Shown here piece after piece: positions 1 to 12,100 of a stretch of DNA of 64,000 nt. This stretch comes from Sweltsa coloradensis (taxonomy: Eukaryota > Arthropoda > Insecta > Plecoptera > Chloroperlidae), in assembly GCA_024449915.1 (NCBI GenBank), contig JAMZAV010001849.1:62001-126000 (forward strand). Direction: 5' to 3'. The notes under the pieces are model-generated. The model saw only the letters and a program-made list of their open reading frames with translations, did no database searches and was not told the origin of the DNA. Every line of letters begins with the position of its first letter. The first letter of the stretch is position 1. The translations under genes were made by a program, and so were the position numbers.

Positions 1-157
1 TACAAACCGTCTCTGTAACCCTAGAGTTGGGATATACGATGTTTAACCTTGGCTTTGTAAGTAAGCGACTATGACTCTTTTGTTATGTTAGTACTTTGGA
101 CAAAAATTTAAAAAGTGACTACACCAGGGTTTGAACCCGGGACCTTAGCTGTCCGTA
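1..157 (-). repeat. Truncated tRNA-like SINE copy, inverted relative to its neighbour
   Basis: On the minus strand this reads as the 3' half of a tRNA-like unit (116-155, with T-arm and B-box-like GGGTTCAAACCC), followed by a tail containing 'gtactaacataac', 'agtcatagtcgc' and 'ccaactctagggttacag'. The same tail, in the same order after the tRNA-like head, occurs at 19590-19690 and again at 19339-19410, so this is a dispersed family rather than a chance match. It lies head to head with the plus-strand copy that follows. The 5' half of the tRNA-like head is missing. Confidence 0.6.
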
Positions 158-300
158 CATGTAATGTACAAAATAGACCAAGAATTAGACAGTTTTTAAT
201 TGGTGGCTGCATAGCTCAGTTGGTAAGAGCATAGCCCGGACAGCTAAGGTCCCGGGTTCAAACCCCGGTGTAGTCACTTTTTGAATTATATACTCGCTAA
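158..300 (+). repeat. SINE copy with full tRNA-like head (205-276)
   Basis: Positions 205-276 fold as a 72-nt cloverleaf: acceptor GGCTGCA with TGTAGTC (two G-U pairs), D-stem GCTC/GAGC around AGTTGGTAA, T-arm CCGGG-TTCAAAC-CCCGG, and discriminator A. The anticodon arm is weak: four pairs (TAGC/GCTA), loop CCGGACA, C instead of the invariant U at position 33. The nominal anticodon is GGA, but the short variable loop does not fit a serine tRNA. I read it as a tRNA-derived SINE or tRNA pseudogene, not a working tRNA. A run of five T follows the head and could end pol III transcription. A second copy at 19526-19596 has lost one D-stem base. Confidence 0.6.
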
Positions 301-3300
301 TATAATGTATTAGAGTCGATATTATTTTCGTTGGAAAACAATGCTAAAACGTAGTCTAACGGTAATGTATTATACGGTCTACTATTAGTATTTTTGTATT
401 AGGCTGTATTTACTTTTTTTAATGGAACTTAATATTTGTGTGGATTTAATAAAATAAAACATTCCTAATAAATTTTCCGCTCGAGATAGGGGGACCATTT
501 CACGCAGTGATTGTAGTTTGTTGTAATGTGCATATAAAAAATATGTGTAGGGCTCAGATTTGGAATTATTTTGTGTTCGATTCTACAGGAACATCCATTA
601 TTTCGATGGCGCGTGTTTCAGTAGATCCATTGTATTGACACACGCACACATCCACACGATTGACATGTTCGTATAATTTTGTTTAACCCTAAAATGAGTG
701 AACTTTGGTACAATTCTGCAGCAGGCGGGAAGGTAGCTGTACTGCTGTAAGATCTGTGAACGTAACCTACACTTAATTAGATCACGTTCGAACCTACAGG
801 AAGATCAAGTAAACTCGAGGTGAGCGGAGAAGTGCATTGGTGGGTTATCACGAAACAGAAATTAAAAATTGGCTCCACGGGGTATATTATAGATCTCAGG
901 ATTTTTTCTCTCCGGGCGGATTCCAACCAACTAAGCATTAGAGACGACGTACATAATTAGTATATATTTTGCTAATTACACAATTTGTTAATTGAATATG
1001 AGTGAAAACATTGTACGCACTGCACTAGAAATAATAACTAAAATAGGCTTGCATCCCGGCATTCGCCTAAGGGCTCAATAATTCCCGGATGAAACTTTCA
1101 GCTAGGATTGCTGGTGACGGGATTCAACCGTTTCCTTCCAAATCAGTCTCACGCGTTATGCATGAGCTACCTCTAACCCTAACGGTTATTCGGTCAAAGC
1201 AAGCCATGCAGGGTTCGACAAATGCCATGTCAGACATGCTGGAGACATGTCGAAATATTTGTGGTCTGGAAAATTTGTTCCAAACGGCCACAACAAACAG
1301 AGAGACGTGTTTTCGTGTCTTATGCATTTGCCGCCTGCCGCCTCGAGTGATCCAATAACAGAACACATTGCCAATGCCCGGCGATGAGTCATTCAACACT
1401 TTAATAAGTATGTATTTTATATACAACCTTTACGCACTTCTACCGACCTTCCGAGGATGTTCTAGTACGTCAATGCAAGGCCGAAGGGAATAATATGCCA
1501 GAGCGTTGATTCCATGTAGTAATAATTAATACAGTGTTTTCTATAATCCAAATGGACTTGGTTCGAGCTCTCATGCACTCATTGGCTCATTATAGCAAAA
1601 CGATCACACCCGGGAATCGAAATCGAAAACCGAATTGAAGTTGTACTTCAACATTTACACAATGGTTATAAACTGATCAAAATATCATAATTTTTGTAAA
1701 TATGTGATTATAAAAGGCAAGTAATAATAATATTGACACAACAAAGGATGGCAGCAATGTTCATTCTGTATCAATGATGTACTTCGTTACGTATTTGACT
1801 TAGCGAGAAATGGTGTTGCTTTAAAATTTATTTATGCATTCTTGAATAGAGAAAATAATGTGAACGGTTATTTCAAATGTCCCGAGAAATAATAATATAA
1901 TATCGCAAGTAAGCAAACATAAAAATATACTTCGAAAGAAATTCATTAGCGTTTCATTATTTCAACACACATTGGTGTTCCTTCTCCTTTCACAATTATA
2001 TTTCACTTTATTAATTAACATATGTGCCTTGCCGTCGTTTCCGCTAATGTATAGGTATATCATGGAAATAGTTTGTACGAATAATAAATATTTATATTTC
2101 TTATTAGGCCGCCACCTACAGAACAAAATGTCATAATCAAAAGGCCGGAGAATAGTTGACTTTTTTCATCTTTCCGTTCAATGCAGTCAGAAAAAAATCG
2201 GAAGCATAAACTCAATGATAGGTACTATTGTTGTACACTATACATACTGTACTTTTATGGATACGGACTTGATAGTAGAAAATGTGACGAGTTTCAATCG
2301 TATTGAATATTCATATGTCAAATGAATAATAAAAAACAGCGCTTACTTCAGAAGCTATTTCAAATTCCCATTCTTATATACCAGATCAATGGATCAGTGC
2401 ATGGTTGCATTAGGAGGTGGCTTTGCACAGCTAGCTAAAATATCATCCTGATTAAATGTATTCATAACCATATTAATATTATGGTATACTTATGTACGTA
2501 GCTATAGCGCAATAAACGGCACGTTACACGTACGCACGCATAATAAATTTGTAATAATAAGTAGATTAAAATATGTACCAATCATGCCTCAAGTATGTCT
2601 TGTGGTCTTAAATCAGCGTTTCGAATATACATATACTTCTTACGGGCGTGTTTCGATTCCACAGTTTTCAGTCGGTAAGATTTATACACTTTTTTCATTC
2701 ATCACATACATTAATAACCAAGTTGGAATTTCCTGATCATAAAATTTACTCAATCACCCTAGATCTAGCACCCTCTGTTATAACTCATCCACGGAGCGAG
2801 ACTGCGAACGATGTGAAATAATAGTGCTTCGCGCCTCGCGGACCGTAGACCGGACTCACGGCGCCGCACCGTATCGGAGCTTCTGCAGTACATCGTGCAG
2901 CCACAGACGTACATTGCAACTGCGGCCGTCTATTGGACGGCTATTTTTCGAATATTCTGAGTGGCATTTGCGAAATCCCACCTCCAGTGCCTCTTTCAAG
3001 CTCCCATTATCACCAACTTAGGCTTACAGGCCAAACTCCGGTAGACTCTTAACTCATCTCGTCAACTTACAACATCACAGGCACCACAATATGACCTAAC
3101 CGGTTGAAGCTCCCTAGTTTCATACGTCATCGTCGAAAGAATAAATGTATCCCTTTGAGAATCAAAAGAACATTGCATTGGTCTTCGAATATTGAATTAA
3201 TAATAATTGCTACCTCTTGCAGCGTTATCCGAAAATTGGTACCTATTCTATTTTAAATAGGCCTATTATTCCTTATATAAACCGTTTTCCAGTGCCAGCG

Positions 3301-4529
3301 CCTGGCATGTGCGAACGGCGCAGCCGAACGGGGCCCCGCGCTGCCAGGGGCCCAAAATTATTAACTGACCAAAGGCATAATTACAATTTGCATTGTATCT
3401 ATATTTATAAGAAATAGTCCCCCCTCATTGCTAAAGATTAATTTTATTTAAGTGGGTCGGGAGGTTGCTTTCTGTTGCCGTTCTGTGATAAAAGGTATTT
3501 CTCATTTACCCTTTCTGATTCACGGGACCCTGATATGTCAACGTTACGCCACTGACGGACAACTGAGAGATTGTATAGGTGCCCTCTTACGATGAGCTGC
3601 AGCGCCGGCCACTAGGCGTTTGCCGTGCTCTATTCTTGCTATACGGCGTCTTTTTATGTTACACAACAATGACCTAAAATATAAAGTGGCACAAAATCAT
3701 TATGTTCTGTTTTGTTTCTCGATTCTTCGTTGTATTTCTTGTGCCTTTTCTAGATGACGATGGACGGTTGACTTAATTTGTAAATATTCGTACATTGTAT
3801 AAAATATAAATATATACATTTTCAACGTGTTTGTAGGCGTTTTAAAGAAAGGATAAAAAAATCGCCTTGAACGGACGGAGCCCATCATGTTCTAAAGCCT
3901 GCAGCACTGCCGTTTTCCCAACAAAAGCTAAAAAGTACCGTTTTTGATTATATATACCGGTTAGATGGGTTCTATATTGTGCTTTAAAATATCAGGTTTG
4001 AATCCACCTTTCCCAAAGTTACATGTCAATTCGTAATTCATTTGAGAAATATGATCCTTTTTTTTGTTGCAGTTTTTGACGGTAAAATCTAAAAACTACT
4101 GATTTCGTTTTCCGGGTTGGCCTCAATATGATAAGGAAAAAATTACGATTTTTTTTAGCCCGCTCCGCTCTTGTTTGGACAATTGACCTCTTTTATCTGA
4201 TAGCGTACAAAGTATTCCTTGCAGTTTTGTAATTCAATGTTTAAATGACCATGACCTACCGCTTTGTAGTTAGCTCTCGGAGATCGCCGCCCACAGCTCT
4301 TGGTCTGTGCGACGAAAGAAATATTATCGCACCCTCTCATATCTCCTGTCTCGCTTGGCCAGTGACTTGGCTGGCTAGTGATCCTTGTTACGAGAGTCAC
4401 AGACCACGTGACCACATACCGAGACGATTCGGAGCGCGATCTCTGGGGAGAAGCATGCGTTACGCGTGACTCCCCAACGCTGTTAAGTGCAAGTAACGCT
4501 TCCAATTATTAATTCCCTAAATATTCCTG
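301..4529. other. No supported gene
   Basis: AT-rich sequence with short ORFs only; none shows codon structure, a recognisable domain or convincing splice borders. 1111-1172 on the minus strand has a loose B-box (GGTTGAATCCC) and a poor A-box, perhaps an old tRNA-derived relic. Nothing else can be supported. Confidence 0.5.
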
Positions 4530-4705
4530 CCCAGTAAATGCCCAGCACAAAAAGCAGGCATTAATCTGCAAATTCTATGTACCTGCCCGACACAAGGAAG
4601 ACACCGTTAAATATGTATGCCCAGTAAATGCCCATCAGTATAAAGCATGCATCCATTAGCCAATTCAGTGTATCTGCCCGACACGGTGCAGACACCGATA
4701 AATAT
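4530..4705 (+). repeat. Two-copy tandem repeat, ~88-bp unit
   Basis: Two adjacent copies share 'cccagtaaatgccca', then an 'aaagca.gcat' block, then 'ctgcccgacac' and 'agacaccg.taaatatg'. The copies are visibly diverged. Function unknown. Confidence 0.7.
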
Positions 4706-4932
4706 GAAAGGGTGTACATTGACAGCAGTACCTAGCCAGTACGCGCCCAAAAGGGAGACATAGTTATGTGCCCGTTAGCCGGCACTCCGCCAGCACGAAC
4801 AGCGCGTGCCCAGAACGTGCCCGCAACCACTGTGTTTGCTGGGCTAGTACTTCAAAATAATATGAACACAAATGAAACAAGATTAAACACAGTTTAAACA
4901 ACAATGCAAAAGTTAACGAGAAACATAGTCCT

Positions 4933-5760
4933 TTAGATAAGATGGTTTGTTTCGGTCCCGGATAGAACTTCATTGCGCACAACCTGCTTCCGAATCTTGG
5001 GACCGGCGGTGAGCAGAAAACTGCAGACCGCGAACTCTGCGACCAGTAGGACTAGGCAGATTTGGCAGCGTCTCAGCATCTGGCTCGGGTGGTGGCACAG
5101 GAACTTTCTCCGCAAGGGCAGATGCCGCGAAAGGATTCGACTCAGTAGACCTAACCGTAGGCAAGACCTCGCCAGAGCCGGTAAGACGTGTGACCACCTG
5201 GATAATATGTCGAGTCTAGACTCAACCTCACCGTTTTCTCCAACAACTCGTAAGTTCCTTGGGCCTTCGATGGAAAGTACAACTCCAGGTAACCATCGCT
5301 CTCCAGGTCTATACGATCTATAGTACACTCGCTGACCCACATGAACGACCTTGCGGTGCTGGGACGCTCGGAGATCGAGGAGCTGAGGTCGGGTGAAGTC
5401 GATCAATTAACGAATGAATTCTGCGACCTATCAACATCTCACACGGAGCTCGACCTGTGGTTGTACTGGGAGTAGTGTGCAGCATGAGGAGTATTCCAGC
5501 AATTTCACGCTTCCAGCTGGTAGGCGAAAGCTTCTTCAAGAGATTCTTGACAGTCTGGACAGGTCTCTCTGCTTGGCCATTAGTTGCAGGCTTATACGGG
5601 GCACTTATCGTATGTCTAATGCCATTAGCCTGACAAAACTCCTTGAATTCACTGGACCGGAAGGCGGGTCCATTGTCCGTGACTAACTGGTCAGGGATTC
5701 CATGCTAGGCTAAGTACGTGAGGAACAGTCCAGCTGTACCCAGGACGTCACAGCATCGCT
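4933..5760 (-). pseudogene. Decayed Ty3/gypsy integrase, C-terminal part
   Basis: Read on the minus strand, this begins with a segment containing HGIPDQLVTDNGPAF, continues through FKEFCQANGIRHT and ATNGQAER (the second catalytic Asp and the Glu region of a retroviral-type DDE integrase), then a linker with STTTGRAPCEML. It ends in a C-terminal domain containing RPGERWLPGVV and EGPRNL, typical of gypsy elements of the K02A2.6-like type. The frame shifts between 5406 and 5318, and there is a stop just upstream of HGIP. The first catalytic Asp, RNase H, RT and LTRs are absent, so it is a 5'-truncated relic. No neighbouring piece of the same element was found. Confidence 0.8.
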
Positions 5761-8700
5761 GGCAGGTAGATGGCTCAGCGCCAGCGCGCTAGGTAAAGTC
5801 TCGCGTTCTCATCCCGTGCGGGTGGAACTCAAGACAGGGTTGCATGCCATCTTGTTCCTATTACCTGATCTGCATATACATGTTTTGCTGGGGTCGTTTC
5901 CTTCACACGTAAGTTTCTTTGTAGCAGAGCTAGCTAGGAGTGCAGGGTTTGTTCTTACACCTCAAACGTGGGGACATTTATTCAAGGTTTTCTACAGTCT
6001 AGTGGGGGTTTTCTATCTAAGGGCAAGCACGTTTTGGTTCAATATGCATATAAAATATTGAAAAGGCATGGTGGTGAGTCGTTACGTTACAGAGAAAAGT
6101 AAAAAATAGTGATGTGGGCTTAAACACCCAGGGACACAAATACCACGAGTAGGTGTGAAATCCACAGCTTCCATCCTTCAAATCCAGGGGCATGTCACGA
6201 AATCTTGATTCTTTTCTTCTAACCCGAGCTGGTGTTAGTAAACTAGAATCGTGGGCGAAGCCGCCGTGCGTCCTCCCCTAATATATCCGACATGGCCCGG
6301 AACGAAGGTGAATCCTACTACCGTGTAAGTTCTGGTCCTGACTTTGACCTAAACAAATCAAATAAATATCCCACACCATTACGAACCGTCCATGGAGCGA
6401 GACAATTCAAATTCATGTCCTAGCAATGTTAGGATTGCTAAGCTATATTCAGATTAGAAACTTACCCCAACAGAGGACTAGACGTGCTAAAACTCCCCCA
6501 TAACCACACGAGGCGTAGAAAGACGACTGTATTCGTCGAGAAACTGTCTGGAAAGAACTTCACTTTCGATCAGAACAGCTGTCAATCAGCCGCCGTCAAT
6601 TCCACCGCCGTACTCAGATGTACTTCCGAGCGCTGCTCACCGCCTACCGTACACGTAGGGAGACAGGTGTGCCAACTCAACATTTCCCGCGAAATCGGAA
6701 CCAATTCAAATGGGTGCACAGCATAGTAGAGTCAGATTGGGGCAGTATGCTGTGAGTAATTCTGGCAAACTACGTGCAACAATATGAGTGATACCTGGAA
6801 CCAGTATATTAATTTTCTAGGTGTCACAAACTGTGTCACAAGTTCGAGGCAAGCAACGGAAGTCAATGTTATGGTAAACTTAATGCATCCGATATTGTAA
6901 TTCAAGCAATACCACTAGTTTCTTAATCACCACCTCCTTCTATATCACGCGCAAAGCATTGCGGAGAAATGAAGTTTATCACGAGGGCTGCCATATGATT
7001 GGGTCAGTGACGGACTGCGCCTCCCAAGTTCATGGCAGCCAGCATGCTAAATCCTATTTCTCTAATATTGATTTGTGCGCGATATAGTTAGCACTGGTGA
7101 TTCTGAAATATTATCTATTAGTACGCATTGTGTTTTTTTGGTTATTTTTAATCCAATTATTGTCACGGTTTTACCTATCTTGTTTAACCTTTTAGTTCTA
7201 AGTGCTTGGTTTCTTGGTGCTGTTCACACACTCGGTGCTGAGTTCTTTTTTGAAAATACTGTTTTACATTACAATTCCTGTATCCCTCGTTTTGATTTGA
7301 CGGATCAAATTTTAGTCTCCTACTATTAGCATTCTTGTCTTCATCAGATTGAAGCTGTGGCGGTGCAGCTCTATAACCTCTTTTTTCCTATTAATTTAAA
7401 TGTGTAATTGGTTTTTAATAAATGTCTAATAATTTACATAAAGTATGCAAATTAAGTGCACCCTTCAACGTGAAGATATAGTGATCATGGCTAATGCTAT
7501 GCAGTGAACCAAGGCTTGTGTTCAGGGCCTAGGTAAATAGGGGCAACGGTGATATTTGTTGTACCCACGGGGTAGATTTTTCAGTGTTTCCAAAGTACAG
7601 GGAAGGCAGTTTCGCTTCATTTGAATGTGGTTTTGGCCGGCCAAGTTGTTGAGTCGAGCTCGCCTGTTTTACGCAGCGACCAATGGGAAGCCCGCATCGG
7701 CGTTCCAACGAGTGATGACCAGCACTACACAATACATAAAGTGCTAGCAACAAGAGATACACGGGGCACGCCAGGCCAGGGATGAACGCTTGCAACTCTC
7801 CCACTACTAGGGCAAGGACGAGGAACCGATCAAGCTGTTCCACTGAAGAGTGCCCTTCGTGTGCGAAGTCAAGAACCAAGAACGCGAACCACGAGACGCC
7901 TTGACCTCACACGTCTCTCGATACGCTAGGGAGCGGGGTCATAGGCGAGGATAAAGCATTTTTATATACATGTTTCATATTTCAACCAGTGTTTCGGGAT
8001 TTTTGGTGACCCACCAGCTATGTGGTAGATGCAAACAACCGACACCACCAGGCAGTTGACGACCAAGCAAAGCCAATGGAATTTCTCTAAGTACCTAAGT
8101 TAACAACCGGGAGTGGTAATTTTACATGCACCTAAATACACAGTCAACGGCCTCCTCCTCCTCCAACGACGATTTTCACGGAATTCAGGGAAACAGGAAC
8201 CACGTGGTCGGGGACCGTGGTAGGCTTCTAACCAACGCTATTTTTGTTCACGTGCTTACAACACCAATTCATAAGCTTGCTTATCCTTCTACGAGAGCTG
8301 AGTAAGTACGCATTACTTTCGTATCCATGCCGAGGTCCACCCAGGACGCCAAGATGGTCAGGAGGCTAGTCCGCCACTAGGGTCCACACGCACCTGCGAT
8401 GTGCAGGATCAACGGCTACGGAACGAGGCAAGTAGATGGCTACAACCCATGATCCAATGATATTCTTCCTTACCCAGGTCTGGCATTCCGGTGAACGCGT
8501 TTGCGTCCAGTCCGCGCATGACGTAATCCCGATCATCTCCCCGAGCCGGCTACTGCTCGGCGCGTGATAAAATCCCGCAATCGTAAACTAATTTCCAAAT
8601 AACTATTCATTGTCCGAACTAAAAACTTTCTTGCTCTTTGTTACTATGTACATACTGTTCAGGAATTATGTAGGTAGATAGTTTTATGGGCTTATTGTAG

Positions 8701-9391
8701 TTAATTACTTATATTAGCCGTAATATGATGCATCGGGCCTACTCACAAGTGTTACTGTGATACACTTTTGGGATAGTTATAGTGTATATATAAATTATAA
8801 CAAGTAAAGAAATCCGTGCGTGATTTTTTCGTTATTTATGTTTTAAACCTTCCAACCCGAGATTTAACACAAGTTTTTAATTATTGTTGTAGTGCAGACG
8901 AATTATCTGATACGAAAATATAGGATTACAAATCTAATAAAACCTGTTACCACGCAATTATTTATTGCGTAAAAGATGACTCATTGTAGACTAATACATA
9001 CAATCGAAATAATAATCAAATAGTTATCGAAATAGCTAGATCAAATGGACAAATAATGCACAACCGTTTTCACCAAAATTATATTAGAATGTAATTAGAC
9101 GCGGGAATAAAAGGGTCCTTGATTGTAATTTATTTCTAAATCAACTTTACATCTCCCTCAGCTAAAACATTATGTAATAAATACGCGTACTTCGAAATAA
9201 TTAAATCAAACATTTCAGCACTTACAAATGTGCGTTTCTTCGGCATGTTCTTTGGGTAGACTTTATCTTCACTATGAATTGTTTTATTTTATTCGGATGC
9301 ATATTCGCGTGAGTGAAAATATGTTGATATTTTTCTGTCAATGTAAGGCTTTTGATTGACTTTAAAAAAAATTATTAGCGACGTAAAGCAA
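5761..9391. other. No supported gene
   Basis: Mixed-composition sequence. The minus-strand ORF at 7529-7879 (116 codons) and the plus-strand ORF at 7075-7329 show no domain I recognise, no repeat partner and no splice context; they may be chance ORFs. An AATAAA occurs near 7419 but no gene can be tied to it. 7920-8590 is GC-richer than its surroundings without an interpretable feature. Confidence 0.45.
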
Positions 9392-9572
9392 GGCCCAGTT
9401 CCTACAACCGTGTTTTTTCTTTAGAAATTGTTTTAGTTTGATTGGTCGTCGTAAGAATTATAATCAATGGAATTATTAACGTCTGATTGGTCCGTCATAA
9501 GAATTATGTTTTTGTTATTAAACACGTAAGTCCTATCCCCTTATAAGAAAACTATTTAGTGGGAACAGGCCC
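9392..9572. mobile_element. Possible small MITE with imperfect TIRs
   Basis: GGCCCAGTTCCTAC at 9392-9405 is matched, inverted, by GTGGGAACAGGCCC at 9559-9572 (11 of 14 positions). Inside are two direct copies of a 'gattggtcgtcgtaagaattat'-type block about 46 bp apart, each with an inverted CCAAT box. No convincing target duplication was seen. It could equally be a chance pair of short inverted repeats. Confidence 0.35.
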
Positions 9573-11150
9573 AAATGTATCGTCGAGGGTCTATAACTTA
9601 TACACAATAAAATTATCATTTGCGACACGCAAAACAAAAAAGTAGGCCTAATATCAAATACACTGACTGGCGTTGTACATCCATCAAACATCCATACGTC
9701 CGTACTAAACCCACTAACAATAATTGTCTAAAATGCTATTAAAACTGCGACATGAAGAGAATTTCATTCACGCAAATATATGTTTGACACAAAATGGAGC
9801 GAACTTTTCACGAGCAAGATAATATCTGGACCAGGGTCACGACTCTGTTCCACCAAGACTACTGATTACACACTGCTCCGAGATATCTTGATGAGATGGG
9901 GCACTTGAATCTGTTATGATTTGGAAGTTGAATGTATATGCAAGTTGAGATATCGCTCTAATGAAAACCATTCCAGTTAATTGCTAATGGAAAAATGTCG
10001 TAAGCTGTTACTACTCGCTAGTACTAGCACAGTATCAATGAACAATAATGTTCATATACTGAAAACCTAGTCGCGATCCATCAAATAACTTGAGAAATAC
10101 AGAGTGGAGCAATGAACACGTGTGGCGTTATACGGCCGGGCGCTATCTGATTCACATGAACGAGATCGGGCTGACGTCACACTCGCGGCGGAGATGCGCA
10201 GTGTCATACCTAGCCACACAGAGATATCCTTGTACCATGGGCCAAGCCAATCATTCGGCACCGACGCGTGAACATGCGCCAACGAAAGATCGGTGGTATT
10301 AGATACAGGAAAGCGCGACCCGTGTGAGACGCCAGGATCAACAAGATTACATCTGATCAATTATGTGTGTTATCAAATAAAATAAGTTTTATCTACATCC
10401 AGCGAGAAATGTAGACCTAGGCCTAATTGTAATTCGTACATTACGTTACGTCTAATTATGGCAACAATTATCGAAATGTCTGTCCTGAAGATATGATCAA
10501 GACAGCCGAGTCCTATCAAACGATTTTACTTTTCTTGCTATTATCATGATAAAGAACGATACACTGTACATAAAAAAAAATTGAAAGTAGTAGTATAGAA
10601 ATCATCATAAAAATCAACAGAATGCGATATACATATTAAAATGTTATTAAATTAATTTAATTTCTGATTCCGTCCGCGGTGGCACATACTATTGTGACGC
10701 TGGCGAATTACACTACAGGAGGAGGACGCGGATTGGAATCCCTCACAAGGCATTGTTTTTAAGTTGTCCTTCACACTCATCTATCATTACTTATCATTTC
10801 GAATATCAAACTTGAAATAAGAAGGACATTTTACAACAATATTCATCAACATTAATTTCTGATAACGAATTTTATAGAATTCTTTCGGCAACGATTTGAA
10901 AAGCTGTAAGCAAACCTCGAATAGCAGATTGTGTTTATGTAATCTGATGACAAGCACATCCGGTGTCCAGATCCAGCCCACTTTACCTCCCCTACTTGCT
11001 TCGAGGCAGAGACGATCTTATTTCGCTAGGGAGCGCCACCATAATGGAGCCAAAATTGTGCTTTATAAGGTGTTCGTACTTTTCGTCCTACGTCCACATT
11101 TTTCGAACGATAAATACGAGTTTTTTTTGCATATTTAAAACAGTAATATG
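9573..11150. other. No supported gene
   Basis: Low-information AT-rich sequence. The block 10090-10340 is GC-richer and open on both strands, but shows no domain or splice evidence. Confidence 0.45.
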
Positions 11151-11315
11151 AATCTTAGCACGTTGGCCGATTTTTCAATTTCGCTCTCTTATGATCATAC
11201 TAAGTCAGTAAACTTTGACCGGAAATGAACATTTTTCGACATTTTCTATGGACTTTGACAATTCGCGGGGAAAAATCTATGGCTTAAATGGGAAAAAGGC
11301 CAACGTGCTAAGATT
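11151..11315. mobile_element. MITE with perfect 18-bp terminal inverted repeats
   Basis: AATCTTAGCACGTTGGCC at 11151-11168 is the exact reverse complement of 11298-11315. The 165-bp unit has no coding capacity, so it would depend on a transposase elsewhere. The flanking bases show no clear target-site duplication, so the superfamily is not assigned. Confidence 0.75.
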
Positions 11316-11488
11316 ACAAATTTAGTTACCTTTCAGGGGGAACAAACAGAATCAAAATATATTGATTATCCTGCCCGTAGTTCGAAAAGTACGAAAGTAC
11401 TGCACATGACGCGCTCAACTTGGTGTTTGAATCGCACCCAAGCCTCTGTTAGTTTGTTTGTTTATTTATTTGTTTTAAATTGTTGTAG

Positions 11489-11631
11489 TGAGCAAGTCTC
11501 GTAGCCGAGGTCTGATCAACGAGGGGAATGAGGACCGGATAGACAGCGATGACGGGCATGCAGAAGATGTCTTGGTTATTCCATTCAGTCCAGAGGTCAG
11601 GGAGAGGGTGGGGTTTCTACCCGAGCATAAG
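11489..11631 (+). CDS. Candidate internal exon of an unrecognised host gene
   Basis: A pyrimidine-rich tract ending in ttgttgtag precedes the start, and AAG|gtatgt follows the end, giving good acceptor and donor sites for a 143-bp exon. Of the three forward frames only one is open throughout; the others hit stops within the first 15 bases. It enters with two bases of a split codon and ends on a complete codon. The open frame encodes about 47 residues, acidic in the middle (EDRIDSDDGHAEDV), then VLVIPFSPEVRERVGF. I do not recognise the family. No flanking exon was found nearby. A second exon candidate on the same strand at 63192-63351 starts in a compatible phase, so both could belong to one gene with a very large intron; this is inference. 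Confidence 0.5.
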
Positions 11632-12100
11632 GTATGTTAAGTTTAGAGTTCGTGATTTTGGAAAAGAAACGCATTCCTCACAAAATGATATGTATTAACG
11701 GCCGATTCTACAAAATATAGGCTATAGTAGGCCGGGCCTACCCTAGTGTCAGAATTAACAATGTGTTTCTATTCAAATTTTGATAAGACTGAAGGGTCAA
11801 GTGTGCACCCTTTTGGTTTGTTACTCTCCTTCTCCTGCTTATTCTATTGTAAACATTGACATTACTGCTCCATATACGAGATTAAGAGATTGTATAGACG
11901 TCGTGCGATTAATTGATTTTCTTTTTCGTCGCATATATTGTATTTTGCTATGTGTGAATAACAGATGTAAATGTGTTTTGTTTGAACCTAATTTTAAAGC
12001 GAGTATCAATATCATATCCCCTACCCTCCTTCAAAACTTGTGTCGCGTGCTAAGAGATATCCCAATACTATAACGCAGCTCGCCGCGACACTCGACACTT

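Noticed and set aside
205..276. Functional tRNA-Ser(GGA)
   Set aside because: The anticodon arm has a mismatch, C at position 33 and a short variable loop, and the unit recurs with a damaged D-stem as part of a repeat.
1111..1172. tRNA gene on the minus strand
   Set aside because: The B-box is close to consensus, but the A-box is poor and no acceptor stem forms.
7529..7879. 116-codon minus-strand ORF as a gene
   Set aside because: No domain, no splice context, no repeat partner; length is compatible with chance in GC-richer sequence.
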